64,000 nucleotides of DNA, from positions 62,001 through 126,000 of the forward strand of contig JAEWTL010000074.1 in assembly GCA_023459495.1 (NCBI GenBank). The letters are read 5' to 3'. Under the pieces are notes generated by a model, which saw only the letters and a program-made list of their open reading frames with translations, did not search any database and was not told the DNA's origin. Both the position numbers and the translations under genes were made by a program. The stretch comes from Bacillota bacterium. GTDB taxonomy: Bacteria > Bacillota > Clostridia > Christensenellales > SZUA-584. Of the stretch, positions 17,358-25,324 are shown piece after piece (the first letter of the stretch is position 1; every line of letters starts with the position of its first letter).

Positions 17358-18161
17358 ATGAGCGAAACTTTTAAAAAAGTGCTGGTGGTCGGTGCGGGTG
17401 CTCTCGGCGTGCAGATTGCGCGCCAGATTGCCCGCCACGGCACGTCGGTGATTCTACTCGACAGTAGCAATGAGGCGCTGGGCCGGGCGGCAGCGCAGCT
17501 GGATTCTGACCGGATCAGTTATACAGCCGAATTGAACGGGAACGTTAAGGACTGTGATCTGGTCATCGAATCCATCACAGAGATTTTGGAACCCAAGCGG
17601 CGGTTGTTCCGGCAGCTGGAAGCGCTGGTGGATAAGGATGCTGTGCTGGCGACCAACACGTCGATGCTGCTGCCCCGCAGGATTGCGAAAAGCGTCCGGC
17701 ATAGGGAGCGGTTCTGCGCGTTTCATTTCTACTGGCCGGACGAAGGCGCAAACCTTGTGGACATCATGCCGGTGAAGCAGACCTGTGCGGATGTCGTTGA
17801 GCGGCTGCGCCGGGTTGCGCTGGAGACCGGGCTGGAGCCCGTGGTGGTAAAGAAAGAGAACCGGGGCTATGTCTACAACGCCCTGTTTTCAGCGTTTAAC
17901 AGTAAAGCGCTTTCGCTGGTCATCCGCGGTGTTGCGACGATTGAGGACGTCGACAAGTCGTTTCGCATCGTAACACAGTGTCCGCGCGGGCCGTTTGAGA
18001 TGATGGATATCGTCGGGCTCGACACGGTGCTGCACATCGCGCGAAACACTGCATGGAAGAACCCGCTGAACTGGATCGGTGTCAGATTCATCAACCGTTA
18101 TGTGAAGCAAGGCAAGCTGGGCGTAAAGACGGGCGAAGGCTTCTACCGGTATCCGAGGTGA
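17358..18161 (+). CDS. 3-hydroxyacyl-CoA dehydrogenase-like NAD oxidoreductase
   Basis: 267 residues. A Rossmann fold starts at residue 8 (VLVVGAGALGVQIARQIARHG, then the acidic LLDSS at the end of beta 2, indicating NAD). The strand DLVIESITEILEPKRRLFRQLE and the catalytic histidine in FCAFHFYWP fit the 3-hydroxyacyl-CoA dehydrogenase family, as does the C-terminal helix bundle (RGPFEMMDIVGLDTVLHIA and GVKTGEGFYRYP). Family members oxidise or reduce 3-hydroxyacyl-CoAs; relatives act on L-gulonate or sugar acids. In a glycoside cluster the substrate could be a side chain released from an acylated plant compound. That is inference. Confidence 0.82.
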   Translation: MSETFKKVLVVGAGALGVQIARQIARHGTSVILLDSSNEALGRAAAQLDSDRISYTAELNGNVKDCDLVIESITEILEPKRRLFRQLEALVDKDAVLATNTSMLLPRRIAKSVRHRERFCAFHFYWPDEGANLVDIMPVKQTCADVVERLRRVALETGLEPVVVKKENRGYVYNALFSAFNSKALSLVIRGVATIEDVDKSFRIVTQCPRGPFEMMDIVGLDTVLHIARNTAWKNPLNWIGVRFINRYVKQGKLGVKTGEGFYRYPR

Positions 18162-18165
18162 GTAA

Positions 18166-19005
18166 ATGAAAGCGTTCCGCTATAAGCGTTTTAAAGCAGA
18201 CGACGGGGCAGTCATCCGATATGTCGACGCGTATCAAAGCAACCCGAAAACGGTGCTGTTTTTGCACGGGCTGGCAGGGCGGGGTAGCGAGTTTGCGGAA
18301 ATCGCAAAGCGGCTTGCAGGTACGCATAGGATCGTATGGATGGACTACCGGGGCTGCGGAAAAACAAAGCTGAAGGGCAGCGCGGCCCAGCAACAGACGG
18401 CAAAGGATGTGTTGGCGCTCATCGAGCATTTGGGACTGGAAGACGTTGTTTTGGCAGGCATGAGCCTCGGCGCGCACGTGCTGTTCCGGTATGTCAAGGA
18501 GTACGGGCAGAAGCACCTCAAGAGCGTCGTCGTGATGGATATGTCGCCAAAGCTGACCGCCTGCGAAGAATGGAAGCTGGGCTATACGAATGGCGGCTAC
18601 ACGGAAGGAATGTTCAAAGCTGAGCTGAAGGAAATTGACGAGGATATCAGTAAGTTCAAAGGTAAGCTGTTTGTGCAGTATTTGAATTTTCTGCGGCCCG
18701 GTAAACCGAAGCCGAAGCGGATCAATTGGTTTCATAAAGTTGCGGGCAAAATGATGATCCCCAAAGTGTTTGTGGAAGCCTACTGCGATATGTTCAGTCA
18801 GGATTACCGTGAGGACATAGGCAGCATCACTCTGCCATGCGCCCTGATCTACGGCAGGCCCGGTTCAATCTACTGCGAGGATACGGCAAAGTTTCTGCAC
18901 GAGCGGATACCAAACAGCGAGCTGTTTCCACTGCAGGATGCGGTACACGAAAAACTACTCACCCGGGCCGACGAGATATCGGAAATCATTTTGCGATATA
19001 GCTGA
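18166..19005 (+). CDS. Alpha/beta-fold hydrolase
   Basis: 279 residues. Family features visible: the oxyanion strand VLFLHGLAGRGSEF (about residues 27-40), the nucleophile elbow AGMSLGAH (serine near 101), and a late histidine in LQDAVHEKLL. A cap region with a Lys-rich stretch lies between about 150 and 200. It begins 4 bases after the dehydrogenase stop and is the last gene before a 144-base gap and the GH3 gene. A role in cleaving an ester in the same compound as the neighbouring acyl-handling enzymes is plausible. Substrate is not predictable. Confidence 0.82.
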   Translation: MKAFRYKRFKADDGAVIRYVDAYQSNPKTVLFLHGLAGRGSEFAEIAKRLAGTHRIVWMDYRGCGKTKLKGSAAQQQTAKDVLALIEHLGLEDVVLAGMSLGAHVLFRYVKEYGQKHLKSVVVMDMSPKLTACEEWKLGYTNGGYTEGMFKAELKEIDEDISKFKGKLFVQYLNFLRPGKPKPKRINWFHKVAGKMMIPKVFVEAYCDMFSQDYREDIGSITLPCALIYGRPGSIYCEDTAKFLHERIPNSELFPLQDAVHEKLLTRADEISEIILRYS

Positions 19006-19105
19006 CAGGCTCTTATTGCTATGCGCCGCTCGGTTAGGCAATGCTGATGGCGCAGTCTTCCAACGGTCATACAAGTTATTATTCTTACATACAGAATAAC
19101 CCAAG

Positions 19106-19130
19106 CCTTATATAATATATGTATATAAGG
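19106..19130. promoter_or_regulatory. Palindrome over the GH3 promoter
   Basis: CCTTATATA (19106-19114), 7 bases, TATATAAGG (19122-19130): a perfect 9-base inverted repeat. It contains a TATAAT-like -10 box (19111-19116) and ends 19 bases before the beta-glucosidase start. It looks like an operator for a dimeric repressor; no candidate can be named with confidence. Confidence 0.45.
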
Positions 19131-19149
19131 ACGCACAAAGGAGAGCGGT

Positions 19150-21549
19150 ATGGATATCAAGAAGCTGTTGGGTGAACTGACGCTGGAGGAGAAGGCGTCG
19201 CTCTGCTCGGGCAGAGATTTCTGGTCCACTCAGGCGGTCGAACGGCTGGGCATTCCGTCGATCGTAATGACGGATGGTCCGCACGGGCTGCGCAAACAGG
19301 CCGGGGCCAGTGATCACCTTGGTATCAGCGATTCCGTGCCGGCTACGTGCTTCCCGACAGCTGCCGCGTCTGCCTGCTCGTGGGATGTGGATTTGCTGCT
19401 TCAGATGGGCACCGCGATCGCGGAGGAGTGTCTGCAGGAGGACGTGTCGGTCGTCCTCGGGCCCGGCGCGAATATCAAGCGGTCTCCGCTGTGCGGCAGA
19501 AACTTTGAGTATTTCTCGGAAGACCCGTATCTGTCCGGCGAACTGGCCGCGGCCATGATTGACGGCGTACAATCCAAGGGTATTGGCACTTCGCTTAAGC
19601 ACTATACGGTCAATAATCAGGAAACCCGCCGCATGACGATCGATGCCGTGGTCGACGAGCGCGCCAAACGGGAAATTTATCTGGCCGGATTCGAGCGGGC
19701 GGTAAAGAAAGCCCAACCGTTTACGGTAATGTGTTCATACAATCGTGTGGATGGGACGTATTTGAGCGAGAACGAGCGCCTGCTGACCAAGGTGCTGCGG
19801 GATGAATGGGGCTTTGATGGCATGACGGTTACGGATTGGGGTGCGTGCAACGACCGGGTGGCCGGAATTAAGGCGGGCATGGACCTTGAAATGCCCTCAA
19901 GCCATGGCCGGAACAGTGAGAAGATCATCGCCGCGGTGAACAGCGGTATGCTTACGATAGAAGAACTGGACAGCGCGGTAACGCGCGTGCTGGAACTCGT
20001 CGAAAAGGCTGTGAAAGCGAAGCGGGCGGATTACCGGTACGACAAGGAAGCGCACCATGCCCTTGCGCGCAAGATCGCCCAGAATGCTTCCGTACTGCTG
20101 AAAAACGATGGGTTGCTGCCGCTGTCCAAACAGGAGACTGTCGGTATCATCGGGGAGTTTGCGAAGACCCCGCGGTATCAGGGGGCAGGGTCTTCACTGA
20201 TCAATCCTTCCCGCTTGGAAAACGTCTGCGAGGTTTTGACGGAGCGGAACATGCAATACCGCGTTGCGGCGGGATACAACCTGAAAAACGGGAAACCGGA
20301 CGAGGAACTAATCCGCGAGGCGGTTGAGACAGCCAGGAGCGTTAAAACGGCGGTGATTTTCGCCGGACTCACCGAAGACTATGAGTCGGAGGGGTTCGAC
20401 CGGCAGCATATGAGATTGCCGGACAGCCATGCCGAACTCATCAAACGTGTGGCGGAAGCGAATCCGAACGTGGTGGTGGTGCTGCAGAACGGCGCACCGG
20501 TTGAGATGCCGTGGGCCGGGAATGTAAAAGCGATACTAGAGTGTTATCTTGGCGGGCAGGCGGGCGCGTCGGCGGCGGTGGATATACTGTATGGAGACGT
20601 CAACCCCTCCGGAAAGCTGGCCGAAACTTTCCCGCAAAAGCTGGAGGATAATCCGAGCTATGGGTATTTCCCCGGCGGCCCGGTCACGGTGGAATACCGG
20701 GAGAGCATCTATGTCGGGTACAGATACTATGACAAGGCGCAGAAAGGGGTTCTGTTCCCGTTCGGTCACGGACTGAGCTATACCACATTTGAATACACCA
20801 ACCTCACTGTAAAAAAGACCGATGCGCTGGAGTACGAAGTATCGGCAGTAATCAAGAATACCGGAGCCCGCGCAGGAGCGGAGATTGTGCAGCTATATGT
20901 GAAAAACAACGACTCCTCCGTGTTTAAAGCCGAGAAGGAACTACGCGCATTCAGCAAGGTATATCTGGAGCCCGGAGAGGAAAAGACAGTTTCGTATAAG
21001 CTCGGAAAACGGGATTTTGCGTATTACAATGTGGACATTGCAGACTGGCATGTAGACTCGGGTGTATACGAAATACTGGTCGGAGCGTCCAGCCGGGATA
21101 TCCGGTTATCGGGTAGCATCACAATTGAAGCGGGAGACGATATCCGCGCACCGTATTCGCGGAAAGAGCTGCCGGGGCTGTATAAACTAAATGGCGGGAG
21201 TTTTACCCTGACCGATACCGAGTTTGTGCGGCTGCTCGGAAGGGAGAACCCCAAAAATCATAAAGCCAAAGGGGATCCGTTTGATCGTTCCACGGCACTT
21301 TGCGATATCCAGCATAAAGCCGTAGGCCGGTTTATCTATAAGCAGATCACGAAAGGGCTCAAGCAGCAGATGTCTGCCGAATCAGATGAACGGACGGTTC
21401 GCATGTTTGAATCCATTGTTGGTGAAATGCCGCTTCGCTCACTCGAGTTGTTTGCGGGCGGCAGCCTTTCCCGGCATTTCGTGGATGGGGTGGTCGAAAT
21501 GGTAAACGGGCACTTTTTCAGAGGCCTAGCGCTGGTATTAAAAAAATAA
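19150..21549 (+). CDS. Beta-glucosidase, GH3
   Basis: 799 residues, cytoplasmic (no signal peptide). The N-terminal TIM barrel has VMTDGPHGLRKQ, the substrate-binding SLKHYTVNNQE and the nucleophile motif MTVTDWG with the aspartate at about residue 229. The second sandwich domain follows (GAPVEMPW...GGQAGASAAVDILYGDVNPSGKLAETFP), then the fibronectin-III-like domain (about 590-690). The last 100 residues form a helical extension seen in some clostridial GH3 proteins. It removes terminal beta-glucose, and together with the GH78 rhamnosidase it could strip rutinose- or neohesperidose-type disaccharides. It has its own promoter region with a palindrome. Confidence 0.93.
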   Translation: MDIKKLLGELTLEEKASLCSGRDFWSTQAVERLGIPSIVMTDGPHGLRKQAGASDHLGISDSVPATCFPTAAASACSWDVDLLLQMGTAIAEECLQEDVSVVLGPGANIKRSPLCGRNFEYFSEDPYLSGELAAAMIDGVQSKGIGTSLKHYTVNNQETRRMTIDAVVDERAKREIYLAGFERAVKKAQPFTVMCSYNRVDGTYLSENERLLTKVLRDEWGFDGMTVTDWGACNDRVAGIKAGMDLEMPSSHGRNSEKIIAAVNSGMLTIEELDSAVTRVLELVEKAVKAKRADYRYDKEAHHALARKIAQNASVLLKNDGLLPLSKQETVGIIGEFAKTPRYQGAGSSLINPSRLENVCEVLTERNMQYRVAAGYNLKNGKPDEELIREAVETARSVKTAVIFAGLTEDYESEGFDRQHMRLPDSHAELIKRVAEANPNVVVVLQNGAPVEMPWAGNVKAILECYLGGQAGASAAVDILYGDVNPSGKLAETFPQKLEDNPSYGYFPGGPVTVEYRESIYVGYRYYDKAQKGVLFPFGHGLSYTTFEYTNLTVKKTDALEYEVSAVIKNTGARAGAEIVQLYVKNNDSSVFKAEKELRAFSKVYLEPGEEKTVSYKLGKRDFAYYNVDIADWHVDSGVYEILVGASSRDIRLSGSITIEAGDDIRAPYSRKELPGLYKLNGGSFTLTDTEFVRLLGRENPKNHKAKGDPFDRSTALCDIQHKAVGRFIYKQITKGLKQQMSAESDERTVRMFESIVGEMPLRSLELFAGGSLSRHFVDGVVEMVNGHFFRGLALVLKK

Positions 21550-21784
21550 TAATAATGGATAACGGCTGTTTAATAATGGTTCTTAAATAGCGTGAGTTTG
21601 AGCTAATGGTAAACGCTGATGCAGGTGTTTTCATGGCTCTGATCTTTTGATGTGATCCAAAACATGTGGCCTTTCTCCCTCTTATCCCGGATGCTATAAT
21701 TAAGCAGTGTTGATTTGAAACCGCAGGTTTTCTGTGATATATTGAGGTTACAATAATTCTGTTGATACACAGGAGGATAAGGCT
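21550..21784. promoter_or_regulatory. Intergenic region with promoter for the RpiB-like gene
   Basis: A good sigma-A promoter is at TTGAAA (21715-21720), 17 bases, TATATT (21738-21743). A short hairpin AAACC-GCA-GGTTT overlaps the -35. The rest is AT-rich with no clear terminator for the GH3 gene. Confidence 0.5.
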
Positions 21785-22357
21785 ATGAAAATGGTGAAGG
21801 ACAAGAAACTTGTCGTAGGCGCTGATTTCGCGGGCTATCCGCTTAAGGAAGCCGTGGTTGCCCATTTGAAGAATAAGGGTTGGGAAATCGAGGACGTTGG
21901 AGTAACGGACCTCAATGTTGACGATGCCGAGAACATGTTTCACCGTGTTGGCCTGCGCATCGGCGCGAAGATCTCCGAAGGCGAATATGAGCGCGCATTT
22001 GCATTCTGTGGAACCGGAATGGGTATCCATATCGCCGCATCCAAATGCCCGCACGTTCATTGTGGCGTCGTCGAGAGCGTACCTGCAGCGCTCCGCGCGA
22101 TCACCGGAAATGGCGTTAACGTGCTGGCCATGGGCGCGTTCTACGTTGCGCCGCAAATGGGCTGCGACATTGCCGACGCTTATCTGAATGCTTCCCTCGG
22201 CAGCGGTTATGAGTGGTGGAAGAACTTCTATGAGTTCCATAAGCTGGCCATCGATGAGCTGGAAGCCTTCGATTATGAGGAGTTTAAAGCGAACGGCTTC
22301 AAGCTGAAATACCTGGGAAACTTTCCGCTGGAGTTGGAAATCAAACCAGAGGACTGA
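21785..22357 (+). CDS. RpiB/LacA/LacB-family sugar-phosphate isomerase
   Basis: 190 residues. It begins with the family strand LVVGADFAGYPLKEAVVAHLKNKGWEIEDVGV and carries AFCGTGMGIHIAASK, the loop that holds the catalytic cysteine/histidine pair in RpiB, and NGVNVLAMGAFYVAPQMG. It is 40 residues longer than typical RpiB, with a C-terminal tail. These enzymes interconvert aldose and ketose 5- or 6-phosphates (ribose, allose or galactose type). It stands alone with its own promoter and terminator, between the glycoside cluster and the pyrimidine locus; which of the two it serves cannot be told. AGGAGG precedes the ATG. Confidence 0.85.
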   Translation: MKMVKDKKLVVGADFAGYPLKEAVVAHLKNKGWEIEDVGVTDLNVDDAENMFHRVGLRIGAKISEGEYERAFAFCGTGMGIHIAASKCPHVHCGVVESVPAALRAITGNGVNVLAMGAFYVAPQMGCDIADAYLNASLGSGYEWWKNFYEFHKLAIDELEAFDYEEFKANGFKLKYLGNFPLELEIKPED

Positions 22358-22369
22358 TCACTGATATAA

Positions 22370-22404
22370 CGGGATGCAGAGCTAATGGGTTCCATCCCGT
22401 TTTT
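22370..22404 (+). terminator. Rho-independent terminator of the RpiB-like gene
   Basis: Stem CGGGATG (22370-22376) / CATCCCG (22393-22399) followed by TTTTTCG. Confidence 0.8.
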
Positions 22405-22505
22405 CGTTTGGGCTCAGAACGACAATCAATTGTAATATGTAGAAATGGCTGGCCGCTATTGATTAATATCTTTAATTAAGCTATAATATAAAAAAATATA
22501 GAAAA

Positions 22506-22544
22506 ACAAAGGCGTTGCTATCTCGGCAGCGCCTTTATGCTTTT
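22506..22544 (+). promoter_or_regulatory. Leader hairpin in front of pucR, shared with the ABC operon
   Basis: ACAAAGGCGT (22506-22515) and GCGCCTTTATGCTTTT (22529-22544) form a hairpin just upstream of the regulator start. The same 10-base and 16-base blocks recur at 26501-26542 in front of the ABC transporter genes. It could be a terminator, attenuator or protein target. Confidence 0.45.
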
Positions 22545-22560
22545 TAAAAGAGGATTTAGC

Positions 22561-23721
22561 ATGTCGGTCATGGTGCGAAAACTCTATAAGAACGGTGCCT
22601 TTCTGTATAAGATGAATTTGGTTGCGGGCAAAAAAGGGATCGACCGGATTGTCAAATGGGTGCATATCATCGAGGATGACAACGCGACGACGTTTTTGCA
22701 TGGAAACGAGCTGGTGTTTACCGCAGGCATACTAAACAGCGATCCGGAATGGCTGCTGAACTTTGCGCAAAAGCTGTATGGAGCAAATACAAGCGCGCTT
22801 GTCGTAAACATCGGTCCGCATATCAAAGAGATACCGCAGGCAGTCATCCAGTATTGTAACGAGGTGGATATGCCGCTGTTTACCATACCATGGGAGACCC
22901 GGATGGTGGACATGACGCGCGATTTTTGCCATCGGATCATGAACAATGAGCATGTGGAGAATAATACGGCGACCAACATCAAAAATATTATATTTAATAT
23001 CGGCGACATCGATACACAGGTGCAGCAGCTGGAACGCTACGGCTACCAGCGCGACAGCCAGTTTGCTTTCATCAGCATTGTTACGGACGACTCCAACGTT
23101 TCGGCACTGGAGGAACACAAGGACGCACTGGGGAAAATCGCGGAGGTCGTGGCCAAGAGCATGCACGACATGTACATCACTTTTTCCTATATGGAATCGC
23201 TGATCGTGGTGCTGGTGAACTATACGGAAGCGGAGATATCGGCGTTTATCGAAAATTTCATGAAACGCGCGTCCGCCAAGGCCAGGGGCTGGGAGTTCCA
23301 TATGGGCGTCAGCGAGAACCATGTGGGCATCTATAATCTGAAGGCCAACTTTGAACGCGCGCTGTATGCGATGCGCATGGCGCGCAAGCGCAAAGAGCAG
23401 TGCTGCTTCTACGACAGTCTCGGCATTTTCAAGCTGCTCTATGCGGTGGACGACAAGGCCGTGCTGCGCGATTTTTACAAAGGCGCTGTCGGCAAGTTGG
23501 AAGCATACGACCGGGAAAACAACACACAGCTGACGGATATGCTAAAGACATATCTTGAAAACAACGGCACGGTTCAGCTCGTTTCAGAAAAGCAATATGT
23601 GCATCGGAACACCGTAACGAATCAGCTCAAGAAAATTGAGGAGATCACGGGATATAACCCGCTTAATCTGGAGGACAAGGTAAAGCTGTATATGGCCTTT
23701 TATATCAAGGAAATACTGTAG
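22561..23721 (+). CDS. PucR-family transcriptional regulator
   Basis: 386 residues from the ATG at 22561, which has AGAGGA upstream; an in-frame ATG at 22537 falls inside the leader hairpin. The N-terminal domain has the PucR sensing-domain pattern (LVAGKKGIDRIVKWVHIIEDDN...ATFLHGNELVFTAG). A middle GGDEF-like region (about 130-270) follows. The C-terminus is the PucR helix-turn-helix (LTDMLKTYLENNGTVQLVSEKQYVHRNTV, then NQLKKIEEITGYNPLN). PucR proteins control purine and other nitrogen-compound catabolic genes. It precedes the pyrimidine-degradation genes on the same strand and very probably activates them in response to a pathway compound. Confidence 0.92.
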   Translation: MSVMVRKLYKNGAFLYKMNLVAGKKGIDRIVKWVHIIEDDNATTFLHGNELVFTAGILNSDPEWLLNFAQKLYGANTSALVVNIGPHIKEIPQAVIQYCNEVDMPLFTIPWETRMVDMTRDFCHRIMNNEHVENNTATNIKNIIFNIGDIDTQVQQLERYGYQRDSQFAFISIVTDDSNVSALEEHKDALGKIAEVVAKSMHDMYITFSYMESLIVVLVNYTEAEISAFIENFMKRASAKARGWEFHMGVSENHVGIYNLKANFERALYAMRMARKRKEQCCFYDSLGIFKLLYAVDDKAVLRDFYKGAVGKLEAYDRENNTQLTDMLKTYLENNGTVQLVSEKQYVHRNTVTNQLKKIEEITGYNPLNLEDKVKLYMAFYIKEIL

Positions 23722-23808
23722 AACGGGTTTCCGGGTCCGTGGCGGAATGTCGAAGCGGACCAAAGCGCCCGATGTGCAGTTGCACAATCAAGTCTGGTCA
23801 TATACCGA

Positions 23809-23836
23809 TTGAATTAAAAACGGATACAGTTATAAT
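23809..23836 (+). promoter_or_regulatory. Sigma-A promoter of the aminotransferase operon
   Basis: TTGAAT (23809-23814), 16 bases, TATAAT (23831-23836). Transcription would start near 23843, exactly where the first leader hairpin begins. Confidence 0.65.
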
Positions 23837-23842
23837 AGAATC

Positions 23843-23959
23843 AACAAAAGAGATGAACGCGGCGATGGAGCTAAACGATCTGTGGCCGCTTTTGTTTATC
23901 TCGACTTGGATTAATCGCGGCGATGAAGCTACTGATTTCATACGCCGCTTTATATTTTT
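23843..23959 (+). promoter_or_regulatory. Two-hairpin, riboswitch-like mRNA leader
   Basis: Hairpin 1 runs 23843-23896: AACAAAAG and GCGGC pair with GCCGC and CTTTTGTT, leaving an 8-base bulge AGATGAAC and a 21-base loop. Hairpin 2 runs 23917-23948: GCGGCGATGAA pairs with TTCATACGCCGC (one bulged A), then TTTATATTTTT, which is terminator-like. The segments GCGGCGATGGAGCTA (23859-23873) and GCGGCGATGAAGCTA (23917-23931) are near-identical, so the 3' arm of hairpin 1 (23885-23889) can pair instead with the 5' arm of hairpin 2. That gives an either/or switch ahead of the start at 23975. I do not recognise a known riboswitch class. Confidence 0.5.
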
Positions 23960-23974
23960 ATCGGGGAGAAAGTT

Positions 23975-25300
23975 ATGACAGGCGAAGAAATAAAAGGAAC
24001 ACAAAAACAGTTTAATCTCCAATCGTGGAGTAAGCAGCGGAATATAAACCCCATTCCGATTGCAAAAGCGGAGGGTATCTATTATTGGGATTACGACGGC
24101 AACCGGTATACGGACATGTCGTCTCAGCTGGTCAACCTGAACCTGGGTTTCGGCAACAAAGCGATCAATGAGGCCATCAAGGCTCAGGTGGACCAATACT
24201 GCTTCATGGGGCCGTCGTTTGGTGTGGAGCCCAGGGCAAAGCTGGCGAAAAAGATCATCAGCCTGATGCCGGACAACATGGGAAAGGTATTCTTCACCAA
24301 CGCAGGAGCGGAAGCCAACGAAAACGCGGTCAAGATGGCACGGATGTTTACGGGACGGAATAAGGTGTTCAGCCGCTACCGCAGCTATCACGGCTCTTCG
24401 TTCGGCGCGGGCAACCTGACCGGCGAACCGCGGCGCTACGCGCTGGAGCCGGGCATCCCCGGGTTCATCCACTTCTTTGATCCATATGTTTACCGCGAAC
24501 CGATTGCGTTCGAATCCGAGGAGGCGGCGACAAAGTACTACCTCACCAAGCTGGAAGAGCAGCTCCAGTATGAGAAGCCCGATTCGGTTGCGGCCATCGT
24601 GCTGGAAACCATCACCGGTTCCAACGGCGTTATCATTCCGCCCAAGGGCTATCTGCCCGGCGTCCGGGCGCTGTGCGACAAGTACGGCATCATGATGATC
24701 TGCGACGAAGTGATGACGGGATGGTGCCGGACGGGCAAAATGTTTGGCTTTGAGCACTTCGGCATCAAGCCGGACCTCATCTCGTTTGCCAAGGGCGTTA
24801 CCTGCGGCTACGCCCCGCTGGGCGGCGTGGTGGTCAGCAAGGAAATTGCCGCTTATTTCGACAACAACCTGCTCTCCTGCGGCTTAACTTACAGTGGGCA
24901 TCCGCTGGGCTGTGCGGCGGGCGTTGCCTGTGTGGATTACTACGAGGAAGCGGATATCCTTGGCAATGTGAATAAAATGGGCAAGGTGTTGGGCGAGAAG
25001 TTGGAAGCCATCAAGGCGGCCCATGCCTGTGTGGGCGACGTACGCTATATCGGCCTGTTCTCAGCCGTCGAGCTGGTGAAGGACAAAGCAACAAGAGAGC
25101 CGCTGGTGCCGTATGGCCGCGATCCCGAGGGCGTCATGCCCAAAATCAACGGCATGCTAAGGGAGCGCAAGTTTATGACCTATACGCATGAGAATATGAT
25201 TATCGTTGCGCCGCCGCTGATTATCACGGAAGAACAGATGGTGGAAGAGATGGCCAAACTGGACGAGGTGCTGGCCATCGTCGACCGGGAACTGATATAG
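23975..25300 (+). CDS. Class III PLP aminotransferase (beta-alanine/omega-amino acid type)
   Basis: 441 residues. PLP site features: GAEANENAVKMAR (about 112-124), the aspartate in MICDEVMTGWCRTG (244), and the Schiff-base lysine in ISFAKGVTCGYAPLGG at about 273. This is subgroup III (omega) aminotransferase. In the reductive pyrimidine route beta-alanine or beta-aminoisobutyrate is released and then transaminated to malonate semialdehyde or its methyl form; this enzyme is well placed for that step (PydD-like role, by context). A GGGGAG site precedes the ATG. It is the first gene behind the leader and 24 bases from the alcohol dehydrogenase. Confidence 0.9.
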   Translation: MTGEEIKGTQKQFNLQSWSKQRNINPIPIAKAEGIYYWDYDGNRYTDMSSQLVNLNLGFGNKAINEAIKAQVDQYCFMGPSFGVEPRAKLAKKIISLMPDNMGKVFFTNAGAEANENAVKMARMFTGRNKVFSRYRSYHGSSFGAGNLTGEPRRYALEPGIPGFIHFFDPYVYREPIAFESEEAATKYYLTKLEEQLQYEKPDSVAAIVLETITGSNGVIIPPKGYLPGVRALCDKYGIMMICDEVMTGWCRTGKMFGFEHFGIKPDLISFAKGVTCGYAPLGGVVVSKEIAAYFDNNLLSCGLTYSGHPLGCAAGVACVDYYEEADILGNVNKMGKVLGEKLEAIKAAHACVGDVRYIGLFSAVELVKDKATREPLVPYGRDPEGVMPKINGMLRERKFMTYTHENMIIVAPPLIITEEQMVEEMAKLDEVLAIVDRELI

Positions 25301-25324
25301 TGCAAGCAACTGAGGAGCAATGAC

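Noticed and set aside
22506..22544. A known purine or guanidine riboswitch before pucR
   Set aside because: The conserved cores of those classes are absent; only a simple hairpin shared with 26501-26542 is visible.
23739..23978. A 79-codon plus-strand frame before the aminotransferase
   Set aside because: It crosses the promoter and both leader hairpins and has no ribosome site.
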